This document shows positions 14,875-25,181 of a stretch of DNA of 38,193 bases, piece after piece. The position numbers and the translations under genes are program-made. The notes under the pieces are model-generated. The model ran no database searches. It saw only the letters and a program-made list of their open reading frames with translations, and was not told the DNA's origin. The DNA comes from Spirosoma endophyticum. Its GTDB lineage: Bacteria; Bacteroidota; Bacteroidia; Cytophagales; Spirosomataceae. Every line of letters begins with the position of its first letter. Positions within the stretch are counted from its first letter, which is position 1. The stretch is taken from positions 1 through 38,193 of the forward strand of contig NZ_FOLQ01000035.1 of assembly GCF_900112365.1 (NCBI RefSeq), written 5' to 3'.

Positions 14875-17748
14875 CTATTTTTCTAAAATCCGAACGGGTC
14901 CGACGAGTCCAGCTGCCATTAGCTGATCAGTCTTGTTCTTAAACTCGCTATACCGTTTATCACCCTGTTTAGCCTTGCCAATAAAGCCATTCAACTGAGT
15001 TGGGGTAACCCGCACCTCGATTTGATTGGTGCCAGCCTGCAAATAGGGTGTAATATCCAACTGGTAGGGAGCATAAATCCGTTTACCAGCAGCCTCTCCA
15101 TTTACCTTTACCTCTGCTGTGAAATACACCTTTCCTAAATCCAGAAAATAGTGAGTGGTTGACTTTTTATTTTCTAAGGTGAACGAAGTCTTATAAACAC
15201 CATCACCGGATAAAAACTGGAAGGCATCACGGGTTCGCCAGTCAAACAACGAACTCGATTTGATCGATACGCTGTCGGTTTGAATATCCCAATCATCTAG
15301 CTGGCTTACTTCCCTAGCTCCAGCGGCTAGTAGGGGTGGGGCAGCCAGCACAGCAGCAGGAACCGTCTTTTTGGTGGTTGCGTACAGGATAACCGAGCCA
15401 TAGGGTGCCAGGCGATACGTGATGGTAGAATTGGTATTCGGGATTATAGCGCCTGTTTCGGGATTCAGCCAGTAGCTACCCACATAATTAGTAGCCAGTA
15501 TCATGGAAATGGTTTGCCACTCATTACTCTTGTTCCAGATAAACTCAAGCCGGCTACCATCCACCATTTCTCGTTCTGCTTTGCGGGTAAACGAAAACTG
15601 ACTCTGAAACCGCACAGGTTGAGCGAGGCCATTGATCCAACTTGCCAACTCACCTTCATGTTGAATAAACCGGCTGTTTTTGGCTTTCAAGGCAACAGCA
15701 AAACTTTGCGCGGTTTTTTTATCGTTTTCCTGCCAATTGAGGAATGATGGTTGCTTAGTCGGTAAAACCCCCGAGGCCAGCATACGCATGCCTTTTTTAG
15801 CTAGGTCGTTTATTTTCTCAGCCGTTTTTAGCCCAATGATCGAATCATTGGCAACGATCAGGGCTTGAAAGGTATTGCCCCGAATGCTAATACGACCCTC
15901 TTTGGTGAGACTGGCTTCCTGTAGGGACGCATCATTCACCCAGGCCCAGCTAATGCCCCCCGCTTCTAATTGGTTGATGAGCGGATACACCCCCTTGGCC
16001 CAGGCAGCCTTTGCCGGGCTGGTGTCGTCCTTCGTCTTTGGCAAGGGCCCATCCACCTCCTTCAGATGCCCTTTCGTAAGGATCTCTTCCGGATTATCCG
16101 GCATGCCTTCCACATCGAGGAAAGGGAAATATAGCAGCACATCGGCCCGTGGTTTTCCCGACCGCAGGGCATATTGAATCCGGCTCACGTACTCGTTAAT
16201 CGCTTTTTGGTCTTTCCAGAAAACATTTCCCTCGCCCAGGTTGGCTGAAAAATTAATGCTACCCAGGAAGGGGGATGCGAAGGGATACCAGCCTTCCGGG
16301 CCGAGGGTCTCCGGCTTGTAGCGGTAGGGCACACCGTGGTAAATAATTTGGTTAACACCGACAGCAAACAGCTTGTCGACGGCTAATTTTATCTTTTGCG
16401 GGGTAGTCGTATATGCCCGTCCGTTAAAGACAGCCGACTCGGCCGTGACGATAGGCCGGTTGTATAGCAGAGCTCCCGAGGTCATAATTTTCAAATCGGC
16501 TTCCGGCCCCAGCATGCTTTCGGTTTCCGGGATGGAGGCCAGTCCCGCCATGGCTATCATGTCCATGTGTAACCCGTATCCCTGCGTGCGAAACAGCAGG
16601 CCCCTTTGTTCCGCCCAGGTCCGGCTGGTGTTGAAAAAGTGTTCGCCTACTAGCTCGCCCACAGTAATATCATAATCGTAGCGTAACCGCCAGTCCTGGT
16701 CCGAGAATGAGAAATCCGGCTTAGCATTCGGCCGCATGAACGCCACATAATTGTATCCTTTCTGCATGTTGGCCGGCAGATACGGGGTGAGGTCATAACC
16801 CCGCTTGGTTTTGAACCACTCCAGTAAGTCAAGCGAGTAATGCCGGTTGGCTTTAAACTCGTAGCTATCACTGAAAACCGCCCGCATGGGGTTGCCAAAG
16901 TAGGGAGCCAGCCCAGTTCGCTCCCCAAAAAGATGATTATAAAGTTTAAGGACCTTTTGCGTGTTTAGATGGTCAACTACCGGTCCTGATTTAGGTGTAG
17001 CCGCCAGGCTGGGTTGTTCCCCACTAGGAACGGCCCAAAAGGCGATAACTCGCCAGGCACCTTCAGGAAATGAATAGGTTAGTATACCATTTCGACTTGA
17101 CGAAGTGATCACCTTGGTGGAGGCTGACTCCAACGCAATGGTCCCCTCGCCACCCGTTGTTTTCGGCCCCGTTTTAGCGATAATCACGGCTTGTAGTTGG
17201 GGGACCGACCTGGTTCTATTTTTACTGGAGACAAGCTGCGGCAGCGGAAACGACAACGCGTTGCCACCCGTCACCGTCGTATCACTAAACTCCAGCGACA
17301 GAAAGCCATCTTCAGGTTGTAAAATGGGGGCACTCGGTGGCCACCCACTCCCGTTGGTCACGTCGACAATCAGGTTACGCCTGCGGGCCTCTTCCAACAC
17401 CGTTCTCAGATTCGCATAGTAATCCGGGGTGTCCCAACTCGTTACTTTCGCTTTTTCGGCTTCAGGTAGCGGGGGAAGAGAAATAGCCAGCGGCTGAACT
17501 TCCACCCCGGCAAACCCATGATCGGCAAACAGGTTAATTTCCCGTTTTAATTCGTCTTTGGTGACGTAGTTACCGGGCCACCACCAGCGGGCCATAGGCC
17601 CAAATGAGGGCGCTGGCTTTTGAAACAGGCCCGGATTAAAGTCGTACCGTGGGAACCAGGCCGAGGTCTTTGGCGGAGCGGGTTTGTTTTGAGCCCCCAC
17701 CAACAGGCTGGCTAAAGACAAACAAATACTGGCTAGGATGGCTTTCAT
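14875..17748 (-). CDS. GH106-like alpha-L-rhamnosidase, secreted
   Basis: A 957-residue protein with a signal peptide (MKAILASICLSLASLLVGAQ). The opening FGPMARWWWPGNYVTKDELKREI and GVEVQPL, and then DVTNGSGWPPSAP, match the N-terminal barrel of GH106, a family with calcium-dependent retaining alpha-L-rhamnosidases active on plant glycans such as rhamnogalacturonan II. The middle has a glutamate-rich barrel (AVFSDSYEFKA, ETESMLGPEAD). The last 150 residues form a galactose-binding-like beta-sandwich (YFLDLGKVYFTAEVKVNGEAAG). It sits between GH43 and GH78 with 104 and 5 nt gaps, indicating one transcript. A second rhamnosidase of another family suggests two kinds of rhamnosyl bond. Specificity cannot be read. 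Confidence 0.87.
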   Translation of the reverse strand: MKAILASICLSLASLLVGAQNKPAPPKTSAWFPRYDFNPGLFQKPAPSFGPMARWWWPGNYVTKDELKREINLFADHGFAGVEVQPLAISLPPLPEAEKAKVTSWDTPDYYANLRTVLEEARRRNLIVDVTNGSGWPPSAPILQPEDGFLSLEFSDTTVTGGNALSFPLPQLVSSKNRTRSVPQLQAVIIAKTGPKTTGGEGTIALESASTKVITSSSRNGILTYSFPEGAWRVIAFWAVPSGEQPSLAATPKSGPVVDHLNTQKVLKLYNHLFGERTGLAPYFGNPMRAVFSDSYEFKANRHYSLDLLEWFKTKRGYDLTPYLPANMQKGYNYVAFMRPNAKPDFSFSDQDWRLRYDYDITVGELVGEHFFNTSRTWAEQRGLLFRTQGYGLHMDMIAMAGLASIPETESMLGPEADLKIMTSGALLYNRPIVTAESAVFNGRAYTTTPQKIKLAVDKLFAVGVNQIIYHGVPYRYKPETLGPEGWYPFASPFLGSINFSANLGEGNVFWKDQKAINEYVSRIQYALRSGKPRADVLLYFPFLDVEGMPDNPEEILTKGHLKEVDGPLPKTKDDTSPAKAAWAKGVYPLINQLEAGGISWAWVNDASLQEASLTKEGRISIRGNTFQALIVANDSIIGLKTAEKINDLAKKGMRMLASGVLPTKQPSFLNWQENDKKTAQSFAVALKAKNSRFIQHEGELASWINGLAQPVRFQSQFSFTRKAEREMVDGSRLEFIWNKSNEWQTISMILATNYVGSYWLNPETGAIIPNTNSTITYRLAPYGSVILYATTKKTVPAAVLAAPPLLAAGAREVSQLDDWDIQTDSVSIKSSSLFDWRTRDAFQFLSGDGVYKTSFTLENKKSTTHYFLDLGKVYFTAEVKVNGEAAGKRIYAPYQLDITPYLQAGTNQIEVRVTPTQLNGFIGKAKQGDKRYSEFKNKTDQLMAAGLVGPVRILEK

Positions 17749-17852
17749 AGGAAGGGCAACGTCAAGGGTTGGTTGTTCACTGAAACGATCAGGCTATCAC
17801 GGATTACTTTTTGGGGACTGCTCTTGGCCCCGCCTCTATACAGTGGCTACAC

Positions 17853-19442
17853 TTATTTATCAACTCGGAAATAGTCGAAGTCAGCAAACCCCTTGCTGGC
17901 CCGGCTGGTGGGATTAATACAAAAAATGCCCACCTTCGATCCAATCCAGGTTCCCCGTTCAGCTTTGTAGTTCGATCCTAGCTCCTGGTAGCGATCCCCA
18001 TCCAGACTATAGGTGTAGACACACGTCCCGTTCTCGTTGACCCGAACCCGAAACCATACGACTTGGGCATCGGTCTTCAGGCTAGCAGCTTCGACAGGCG
18101 GGTAGAGTTTATCCCAGCCTTTTCGTCGCTGCTGATAAATGACGATTCGATTGTTGGCTTTCCCCTTTTCCAAGCAGATAAACGAACCATTGACTACCGC
18201 CAACCCCGCCCGTTCGCCTGCTTCGTCAGCATGCAACTCCAGTTTCGTCGTGGCGGAAAAAGTTGGGGCCATAAATTTTTGCAGGAGTAAATTCCCGGCA
18301 ACGGCAAAACTGCCACTATCGGTTGGAACGGACACCGCTGTCAACCGAATGGCTCCTTTTTTACCCGTTAAGGTATACCAGGCTTTGTTAGGAGCCGCCT
18401 GCCATTGCCATTGTAACCCTAAGGTAGTGCTCGAAAACTCATCCGACGTTTGTGGTACGGCAATGGGATAGGTTTTACCGACGTTCGGTTTTTTATACGT
18501 CAACACGGGCTCACCGGTGCCATCCCCATCTACATCGACGCCCATGACGGGCCAGCCATCTTTCCAGGAAGCTGGCTGCAAATGCACAATGCGGCCGTAG
18601 GAACCCTTATCCTGAAAATGAATAAACCACCATTCTCCGGTCTGCGTCGAAACGAGCCCACCTTGGTGTGGGCCGTTGATCGGCGTTTTCCCCTGACGCA
18701 ACACGATTCTCTCTTCGTAGGGACCATAAATAGTCTTGGCGCGAAAAACCGCTTGCCAGCCGGTAGGAACGCCACCGGCTGGTGCTGAGAAATAATAGTA
18801 GCCCTCTCTTTTGTCAAGAAATTTAAAGCCTTCCAAGGATGGTTGCTTCGCTTTGTCTTCGTAAATTGTTGTTCCTTCGTCCAGCAGGGTTTTACCGTCA
18901 GTGGACATCTTGTGTAGAATAGCAGGGCCAGCACCTACCTTTCCCCGTAATAGATACGCCTGTCCATCCTCATCCCAAAACGGACAGGGGTCTTCCCAGC
19001 CTTTTACCGGCTTGACGAACGTTACCTCCCATTTCTTTCTGGGGTCTTTGGTCGAAGCCATGAAAAGACCATCCTCCGGGGTACAGAAATACACATAGTA
19101 GGTGCCGTTGTGAAACCGAATGGACGGTGCCCAGGCCCCCTGACCGTGTTGAGGTTCCTTGTAACGCTCCAGCGGCAGGGCCTGGTAAACATGATTGATT
19201 AAGGTCCAATTCACCAGGTCTTTTGAATGCAATACCGGAATACCCGGCTGACAGGTGAAACTACTGGCCACCATGTAGTAATCAGTACCTACCCGAATGA
19301 CATCCGGGTCCGAATAGTCAGCATAAATAATGGGATTTTTAAACGTACCGTCTCCCTGATCCGGCACCCAAACCTGCGCGCTACTGAGCGTGGTATATAG
19401 CAGGCCTAGCAAAGTAAAAACGAGTTTAGTCATGGTTTTCAT
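17853..19442 (-). CDS. GH43-family glycosidase with C-terminal beta-sandwich
   Basis: A 529-residue secreted enzyme (signal peptide ending SSAQ). The five-bladed propeller covers about residues 30-330. The GH43 triad is visible: base Asp45 (YSDPDVIR), the pKa-modulating Asp151 (GWEDPCPFWDEDGQ) and acid Glu204 (PSLEGFKF). Residues 340-525 form a concanavalin-like domain (DFDYFRVDK end), usual for beta-xylosidase or alpha-L-arabinofuranosidase subfamilies such as GH43_12. In the operon it follows GH2 by 122 nt and precedes GH106 by 104 nt. The likely substrate is arabinosyl or xylosyl side chains; which one is inference. Confidence 0.9.
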   Translation of the reverse strand: MKTMTKLVFTLLGLLYTTLSSAQVWVPDQGDGTFKNPIIYADYSDPDVIRVGTDYYMVASSFTCQPGIPVLHSKDLVNWTLINHVYQALPLERYKEPQHGQGAWAPSIRFHNGTYYVYFCTPEDGLFMASTKDPRKKWEVTFVKPVKGWEDPCPFWDEDGQAYLLRGKVGAGPAILHKMSTDGKTLLDEGTTIYEDKAKQPSLEGFKFLDKREGYYYFSAPAGGVPTGWQAVFRAKTIYGPYEERIVLRQGKTPINGPHQGGLVSTQTGEWWFIHFQDKGSYGRIVHLQPASWKDGWPVMGVDVDGDGTGEPVLTYKKPNVGKTYPIAVPQTSDEFSSTTLGLQWQWQAAPNKAWYTLTGKKGAIRLTAVSVPTDSGSFAVAGNLLLQKFMAPTFSATTKLELHADEAGERAGLAVVNGSFICLEKGKANNRIVIYQQRRKGWDKLYPPVEAASLKTDAQVVWFRVRVNENGTCVYTYSLDGDRYQELGSNYKAERGTWIGSKVGIFCINPTSRASKGFADFDYFRVDK

Positions 19443-19564
19443 TTCATATTGATGCCCTGCCCTATGATTCAGCCAAAAGCTCCTTATTTTTCCTGACTGA
19501 TCAAGCGGCTACTGATAAACGAATAAAACGGGTAAGGCCAGGCTTAGAGGTCGCTAATAAGCGG

Positions 19565-22063
19565 CTAATTAGACCGGGTTGTCAAATCGATTTGGGCGGC
19601 TTTCAATCCATTGGCTTCAGCCTTCAGGGTAATCGTTCCGGCACCACCGGTCGGTTGAACAATCACCAGGCCCCGACCATGAAACACCTTCTTTTGGGGT
19701 TTTTGAAAACTGGACACATCGGCTGGATTGCCATTACCTACTCCAGCAATCATTCCCTTTCCTGTAACGTGAAAGTTGATTGTCAAATCGTCTACATAGG
19801 GCACCACATTCCCTTTTGCATCGATGACGTCGACACTAATGTAGGACAAATCATTGCGATTGGCTTGGAGAGTTTGCCGGTCCGCCTTTAATCGAATACC
19901 TACGGGTTTACCTACAGTTTTGAGCGTATCGGCACCGGTTTCCTTACCTTCGGTATAACTTCGGGCAATCAAGGTTCCGGGTTGGTAAGGAACCTCGAAA
20001 CTGGCGGTGATGGATTTGGGGGATAGCGTTTGCTCTCCCACGACCTTTCCGTTCAGTTCGAGAGTTACTTTCTGAGCCCTTGAATACACGTATACCGGCA
20101 TTTTTTTTCCTTCCGCACCCGGAAAGCTCCAACTCTTTAATTGATCGGGAAAGTTGTAAAAAAAGTTTTCTTCCTTGTAACCGTTCGGAACGGGTGTATG
20201 CACGAGTACTTCCACGGCACTACGCTTCCAGACCACATCTAAATAATAGCTGTTTACTTTCTTATTGCCAATCAGATCCAACTCGCCCGTATAGGCATTA
20301 AAAATCGGCCAGGCAGGATTTAGAAACAGACTGGAGCCTCCTCCGCCTAACATACTTCCCCCCGTGTTTTTCTGACCGTTCTGTTTGACTAATCTCGGTG
20401 CGCCAAGACCGGCTTCTCCCAAGTAATCCATGGCCGTCCAGCTAAAGGTCCCAATAACGTAGGGTAGGGTTTCAACCTTTAGCCAATTCTCCAGGCCCTT
20501 CGGGGGGAAATACTCCGAGGCATACATCACCCGGCTAGGATACTTCTCGTGATCAGATTCGTATTTGGAATCGGCATAGTTGTAGCCCCCTACGTCCACA
20601 TTGGCAAAGGAGGGTGCTGTATCTTCCCACTTTTTACCCTTGTTAAAATACGTGATAAACAGCGGTATGGCCATGGTAACGGGCCGGGTAGCATCCAGGC
20701 GACGTACCGCATCGGAAAGCTGTTTGCCGATGGCATAGCCCGTTGAATCGGCCGACTCGGTGATTTCGTTGCCAATGCTCCACATAATGATGGACGGATG
20801 ATTACGGTCGCGCTGGACCATGGATTCCAGATCACGTTGCCACCAGTCTTTAAAATACAGGTGATAATCCTGGGGCGTTTTGGGCTTTACCCACATATCG
20901 AACGCTTCATCAATCACCAGCATACCCAGCTGGTCACAGGCATCCAGCAATCCGGGTGAAGGCGGATTATGGCTCATGCGAACGGCATTGTACCCTTGCT
21001 GTTTGAGCAGTTCGATTTTACGTTCCTCCGCCCGGTCGATGGCGGCTGCACCCAATGGCCCATTGTCATGGTGAATACACCCTCCTTTCAGCTTGATGGA
21101 TTTGCCATTCAGGCTAAACCCATTTTGGGCATCAAAACGGATGGTACGAATACCAAAGGTCGTCGTCTTCTCATCAACCCGTTGACTACCCTGGATGATC
21201 TGCACCGTTACCCGGTATAAGGCAGGCTTATCCACCGACCAAAGCACCGGATTGGCCACCGTAAGGCGTTGCGTCAGGGAGGTAAGACTGTCCGCAGTAA
21301 TGACTGTTTTGTCCGTTCCAGCCAGTTTACCAGCAGGACTGTAGACCCGGGTCAGTACGGTAACGGGAGCTTTGCCCGGCTTATTTCGTAGCGTGGTCGC
21401 AATCGACACTGTTGCCTGCTGCTCAGAAACTTCTGGCGTAGTGACATAGGTGCCCATCAGGTCAATGTGAAGCGGGTTGAGCGTAGTTAGCCAGACATGG
21501 CGGTAAATCCCTGAACCTGAATACCAGCGACTGTTTACCCCTTCATTTTTTACCCGAACGGCAATAACGTTGGCCTTTCCCGGCGGTAGTAGATAAGGCG
21601 TCAAATCATAGGAAAAGGAAGTGTACCCACTCGGATGATTACCCAGGAGGTTCCCGTTGAGCCATACATCCGCATTCATGTACACCCCGTCAAAGGTGAT
21701 ATACGTTTGCTTTCCAGCGGAGCGCTTATCCAGCACAAAATGCTTCCGGTACCAGCCCGTACCCCCAACCAAAAAGCCCCCATCCCGTCCGGCTATGGCT
21801 CCCTTCGAAAATGGGCCAACGATACTGTCTGGAGTTTGAACCGGTAAATCTTCAATACTCCAATCGTGGGGCAGATGAAGCGTTCGCCAACTCTCATCCC
21901 TATACGTTGTCTTATCCGCTCCCGTAAGATTCTCTTTTTTAAAGAGCCAATCCGCATCGAATGACACAGCGCGGGAATCCTGGGCAAATGTACCTGAGGA
22001 GAAAAGCAGGCACCATAGAATGAGCCCAATAAAATGACCCAGTAACTTATAAGGACTTTGCAT
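19565..22063 (-). CDS. GH2-family glycosidase (beta-galactosidase type)
   Basis: A secreted enzyme of about 832 residues; the ATG at 22063 is chosen over an earlier TTG. After the signal peptide come the sugar-binding sandwich (GWYRKHFVLDK, FDGVYMNADVWLNGNLLG), the Ig-like domain and a TIM barrel. The acid/base Glu is in MWSIGNEIT (about 433) and the nucleophile Glu in MYASEYFPP (about 517). HHDNGPLGAA and MSHNPPS are typical GH2 motifs. A further Ig-like domain and a bacterial Ig-type C-terminus (ISVDVIDAKGNVVP) follow. It ends 26 nt after the upstream hydrolase stop. Beta-galactosidase is most likely; other GH2 activities cannot be excluded. Confidence 0.9.
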   Translation of the reverse strand: MQSPYKLLGHFIGLILWCLLFSSGTFAQDSRAVSFDADWLFKKENLTGADKTTYRDESWRTLHLPHDWSIEDLPVQTPDSIVGPFSKGAIAGRDGGFLVGGTGWYRKHFVLDKRSAGKQTYITFDGVYMNADVWLNGNLLGNHPSGYTSFSYDLTPYLLPPGKANVIAVRVKNEGVNSRWYSGSGIYRHVWLTTLNPLHIDLMGTYVTTPEVSEQQATVSIATTLRNKPGKAPVTVLTRVYSPAGKLAGTDKTVITADSLTSLTQRLTVANPVLWSVDKPALYRVTVQIIQGSQRVDEKTTTFGIRTIRFDAQNGFSLNGKSIKLKGGCIHHDNGPLGAAAIDRAEERKIELLKQQGYNAVRMSHNPPSPGLLDACDQLGMLVIDEAFDMWVKPKTPQDYHLYFKDWWQRDLESMVQRDRNHPSIIMWSIGNEITESADSTGYAIGKQLSDAVRRLDATRPVTMAIPLFITYFNKGKKWEDTAPSFANVDVGGYNYADSKYESDHEKYPSRVMYASEYFPPKGLENWLKVETLPYVIGTFSWTAMDYLGEAGLGAPRLVKQNGQKNTGGSMLGGGGSSLFLNPAWPIFNAYTGELDLIGNKKVNSYYLDVVWKRSAVEVLVHTPVPNGYKEENFFYNFPDQLKSWSFPGAEGKKMPVYVYSRAQKVTLELNGKVVGEQTLSPKSITASFEVPYQPGTLIARSYTEGKETGADTLKTVGKPVGIRLKADRQTLQANRNDLSYISVDVIDAKGNVVPYVDDLTINFHVTGKGMIAGVGNGNPADVSSFQKPQKKVFHGRGLVIVQPTGGAGTITLKAEANGLKAAQIDLTTRSN

Positions 22064-22095
22064 AAACAAGATTGAGAGAAGAATTAGCTCGTACG

Positions 22096-24189
22096 TTACT
22101 TAACCACTACCCGAACCCGGTCAAGATTCTGTATACGGGCAAAGGGGGTGCTGGCGTCCCCCTGCCGTTGGGATACGGCGCGCAAGGTGGTAAAATAGGT
22201 GCCGGGTTTGCTGAAAGTATGCGTGGTTTTCACCGTTACGGAAGCGCTCCCCTTGCCTGCCGTGACGATCTTACCAACCATGGGAAACGTACCCGCCCCG
22301 TCAAAGTCCCAGTCTGCCGACACCACTTTCCCGGTGTTACCTGGCACCTCAATAACTGCCGTGAAGTTGACCGGTTTGCCGACGGCAACTTCTATGCGTT
22401 TCTCCCCATTGACGGTCAGAGCGATTACCGGCTGAATTCCTTTCCGCGCTGATGCATTTGCCGGAACGGCTACCTGGCCGTCGACTACGTTGTAATTTGT
22501 CGTAGCGGGTGGGGCTACGCCTTTTTCAACCCACAGACTCAAATCACGCAGGGCCTGCTGCAATACCCCCAGGTAACTAACCAGGTGCGTTGGGTCGCCG
22601 GGACGGACAAAATCAGCATGATTGGCGTGGTCGGTAAACCAGAGTCGAAAGTGATTGTCTGTGCTGTCTCCCAGGGCCTGTTTCACTTTTGAGCGGTACC
22701 AATCGGCCTGCCAGGGATACGCTTCGCTGTCCCAGAGCGATTCCAGTACAATCATTTTGCCCGTAAACTTGCCCTTTGGCAGGGAACCCGTAGCGCCCTG
22801 GGTGAACAGCGGACCTAGTATCATCGGACGTTGCGGATAAAGCGGTTTGCCTTCCGCGTCCCGGAACTGGTCCCAAACCGGGTAGTCTTTTCCGGGTACC
22901 TGGTGACGGTGGTAGGTTTGAGCGGCTAGAAAGTTGGAATTATCCACCTGCACGGTATCGCCCGGCTTAACCAGGGCTAGCACCTTCAGGTCATTACTGC
23001 CCAGCATCACCTTATCGCCTGCTACCTGGGTTAAGAGTAATGATTTTCCCGCAGCCGCTCCACTTTTGATCAGTAAATCACCGCCCAGAAACTGAACCGT
23101 AGGCAATGCATTCTCCAGTTGAAACGCTACCGGCATCATTCCGTCTTTTTCACCCAGGTCTTTCCAGGCGGCATCGGCTGAACCATGGGCTTCACCCGGT
23201 AGAGGCCCCTGCATGAGCCCAAGCTTGATGGCCTCCTTTTCCGGGATAGCCAACTTTATCTTGCTCACCTGCTGGATACGCCCCTTTAGCAGCGAGGCCG
23301 GTGGATTCGCGCCTAAATAGCCAGGAACGCTCCAGAAATCACTAAAATATTTTTTATCGACGATGAGCATACCTGGGTAGATGGCCGTAAACGCGTGAAT
23401 GCCCATGGTTTTATAAGTAAACCACGCTTTGGGTGGAAACCCTAGTTTAGTTACTTCACGAAGCGCCTGTTGCTCTTCGGCAGTAAGACCCGCATACGTA
23501 TCCCCATTGCCCCCTGGCTCTAATGCATCGACAATCTGGGGAAACTTGTCTTGCAATACCCGCATCGCATGCATGCGGACGGTAAATACGTTGGGCAATG
23601 CCATCGGGGAGCCAATCACATAGGGCACTACCCCATCCCAAACACCCTGGGTGTTTTCAATCGAGCCAATGGTGCGATAGGCACCACCACTGCCACCAAA
23701 GGCGTAGCCATAGGGCCTGCCTCCTCCGTACTGCTTAGCGGCTATCACCCGGGAGTAGTTCGCTGCGGCCGCATTGGCCCGGTACGCCCCAATACTGGCG
23801 TCCGCCCCAAAACCGGGCATAGCCGCTTTACCACCCCCGTTGGTTTCGACAAAATAAGCACCGCTGGCCATGGAAAAACCAATCTTATCTCCTTCTCCGG
23901 TAGCGCCCTGGGATAAATTTTCGTTGTCCGGTACCGGTGTTATGTATTGAAAGAACCGGCCCTGATAGGCTTCTTTGATCGGATAGTAAAACGAGAAACG
24001 GGTGTCAGTGCCTTTAAAACCACCGTGTACGTAATAGTGGCGTACTGGTTTATCCCGCCACTCCTCCATGTCCACGTATGGCTTGTTAAATAGCGTATCA
24101 GGTTTGGCAACCGATTGGCCAATTGTCCGCCCACTGCTTCCTATAAACAGGAACAGATAAGCCAGCAACTGTATATAATTTTTATTCAT
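22096..24189 (-). CDS. Secreted alpha/beta-hydrolase (tannase/feruloyl-esterase-like) with PKD domain
   Basis: Starting at ATG 24189 (MNKNYIQLLAYLFLFIG) gives a signal peptide; the frame opens 30 nt earlier. A Ser nucleophile elbow lies in GYAFGGSGGAYRTIG (Ser about 167), followed by GVWDGVVPYVIGSP, as in tannase/feruloyl esterases. Near residue 520 is LWFTDHANHADFV, a candidate for the catalytic His. The last 100 residues form a PKD/Ig-like domain (VSADWDFDGAGTFP, TTHTFSKPGTYFTTLRAVS). It lies 48 nt after the SDR stop and 26 nt before GH2. It may strip ester groups from the glycan or from aryl glycosides before the rhamnosidases act. Substrate unknown. Confidence 0.75.
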   Translation of the reverse strand: MNKNYIQLLAYLFLFIGSSGRTIGQSVAKPDTLFNKPYVDMEEWRDKPVRHYYVHGGFKGTDTRFSFYYPIKEAYQGRFFQYITPVPDNENLSQGATGEGDKIGFSMASGAYFVETNGGGKAAMPGFGADASIGAYRANAAAANYSRVIAAKQYGGGRPYGYAFGGSGGAYRTIGSIENTQGVWDGVVPYVIGSPMALPNVFTVRMHAMRVLQDKFPQIVDALEPGGNGDTYAGLTAEEQQALREVTKLGFPPKAWFTYKTMGIHAFTAIYPGMLIVDKKYFSDFWSVPGYLGANPPASLLKGRIQQVSKIKLAIPEKEAIKLGLMQGPLPGEAHGSADAAWKDLGEKDGMMPVAFQLENALPTVQFLGGDLLIKSGAAAGKSLLLTQVAGDKVMLGSNDLKVLALVKPGDTVQVDNSNFLAAQTYHRHQVPGKDYPVWDQFRDAEGKPLYPQRPMILGPLFTQGATGSLPKGKFTGKMIVLESLWDSEAYPWQADWYRSKVKQALGDSTDNHFRLWFTDHANHADFVRPGDPTHLVSYLGVLQQALRDLSLWVEKGVAPPATTNYNVVDGQVAVPANASARKGIQPVIALTVNGEKRIEVAVGKPVNFTAVIEVPGNTGKVVSADWDFDGAGTFPMVGKIVTAGKGSASVTVKTTHTFSKPGTYFTTLRAVSQRQGDASTPFARIQNLDRVRVVVK

Positions 24190-24237
24190 GGTCTTAGGCA
24201 GGAATGCCGACAATGCCAAGCATTGTTGGTTACCCGA

Positions 24238-25038
24238 TCAGGCAGATCGGCGCGATTTCATTTTTTTCTGAATAAAGTGAGTGGCATATCTGGGGTTGAG
24301 CCGGTAGAGCCAGTCGAGGAATTTGGCATCTTTCCCCACAATCACCCGGAATTGATTCCGTTCCATGCCAGCCAGTATCTGTTCAGCCGCTTTCCCGGCA
24401 GAGAGAGTCCTACCGGCTGAATCACCGCTTGCTTTCGGTTTGCCCAGACCTGAATTCTCGGTAATGTTGGTCGCAATGGCCCCGGGGAAGACCACCGTGA
24501 CGTGGACGGTCGTATCCCGTAGTTCGGCGTATAAGCCTTCGGTAAACAGCTTGACAGCCGCCTTTGCTGCTCCATAAAGGGCTTGACCGGGGAAGGGGAT
24601 AAACCCACCCATACTCGATACATTGGCAATATGCGCTTCTGGACGAAGTAAAAAGTGGGGCAGGAAGGATTTAGTCAGGTAGAGTGTGCCGTAAAAATTG
24701 ACCGCAAAAACCCGATTTATCTCGTCCATGGAAAGGTCGTTAACAGGCTTAAATGGCTGAATGATCCCCGCATTATTGATGAGTCCATCGACCACCCCGA
24801 AATGGCCAATCACCGTATCGGGCAGCTGAGCAACCTGCTCTTTATTGGTAATATCAAGGGTAAATCCTTTAAAACGGTCTTCGCCAACGCCAGCCAATTC
24901 CTGCGTTTCAAGCAGGGCATCGGCGTTAATATCAACGCCAGCAACAAACGCTCCTTTCTGTAGTAAATGCAGCGTCAATTCCCGGCCGATTCCGCTACCC
25001 GCCCCCGTTACGACAAACGTTTTCGTTGTGATTTGCAT
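24238..25038 (-). CDS. Short-chain dehydrogenase/reductase
   Basis: A 266-residue cytoplasmic classical SDR. It has the cofactor motif TGAGSGIG (11-18), Asp36 in VDIN, suggesting NAD(H) preference, NNAG (88-91), and the catalytic Ser141/142, Tyr155 and Lys159 (SSMGG, YGAAK). It has no signal peptide, unlike its operon partners. The C-terminus is basic (QKKMKSRRSA), as in SDRs linked to membrane-associated substrates. As first gene of the operon it may process a released sugar or aglycone, but that is inference. The promoter should lie between the hairpin at 25111-25157 and 25038. Confidence 0.9.
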   Translation of the reverse strand: MQITTKTFVVTGAGSGIGRELTLHLLQKGAFVAGVDINADALLETQELAGVGEDRFKGFTLDITNKEQVAQLPDTVIGHFGVVDGLINNAGIIQPFKPVNDLSMDEINRVFAVNFYGTLYLTKSFLPHFLLRPEAHIANVSSMGGFIPFPGQALYGAAKAAVKLFTEGLYAELRDTTVHVTVVFPGAIATNITENSGLGKPKASGDSAGRTLSAGKAAEQILAGMERNQFRVIVGKDAKFLDWLYRLNPRYATHFIQKKMKSRRSA

Positions 25039-25110
25039 GATGAATGAAAAGAAGGGGTGGGGGTATGCCCTTATCAGGCATGTAAGTAGCGCTGATGACT
25101 ATTCAGCTGA

Positions 25111-25157
25111 ACCGTTACGACTCCCAGGTAAGTTATTTTGCTGGGAGTCGTAACGGT
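25111..25157 (-). terminator. 17-bp perfect hairpin, terminator of the 25182-25571 gene
   Basis: ACCGTTACGACTCCCAG (25111-25127) pairs with 25141-25157 across a 13-nt loop. It begins 25 nt after the minus-strand stop at 25182 and separates that gene from the glycan operon. Confidence 0.75.
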
Positions 25158-25181
25158 GATTTATTCTGAAATGGTTACGGT

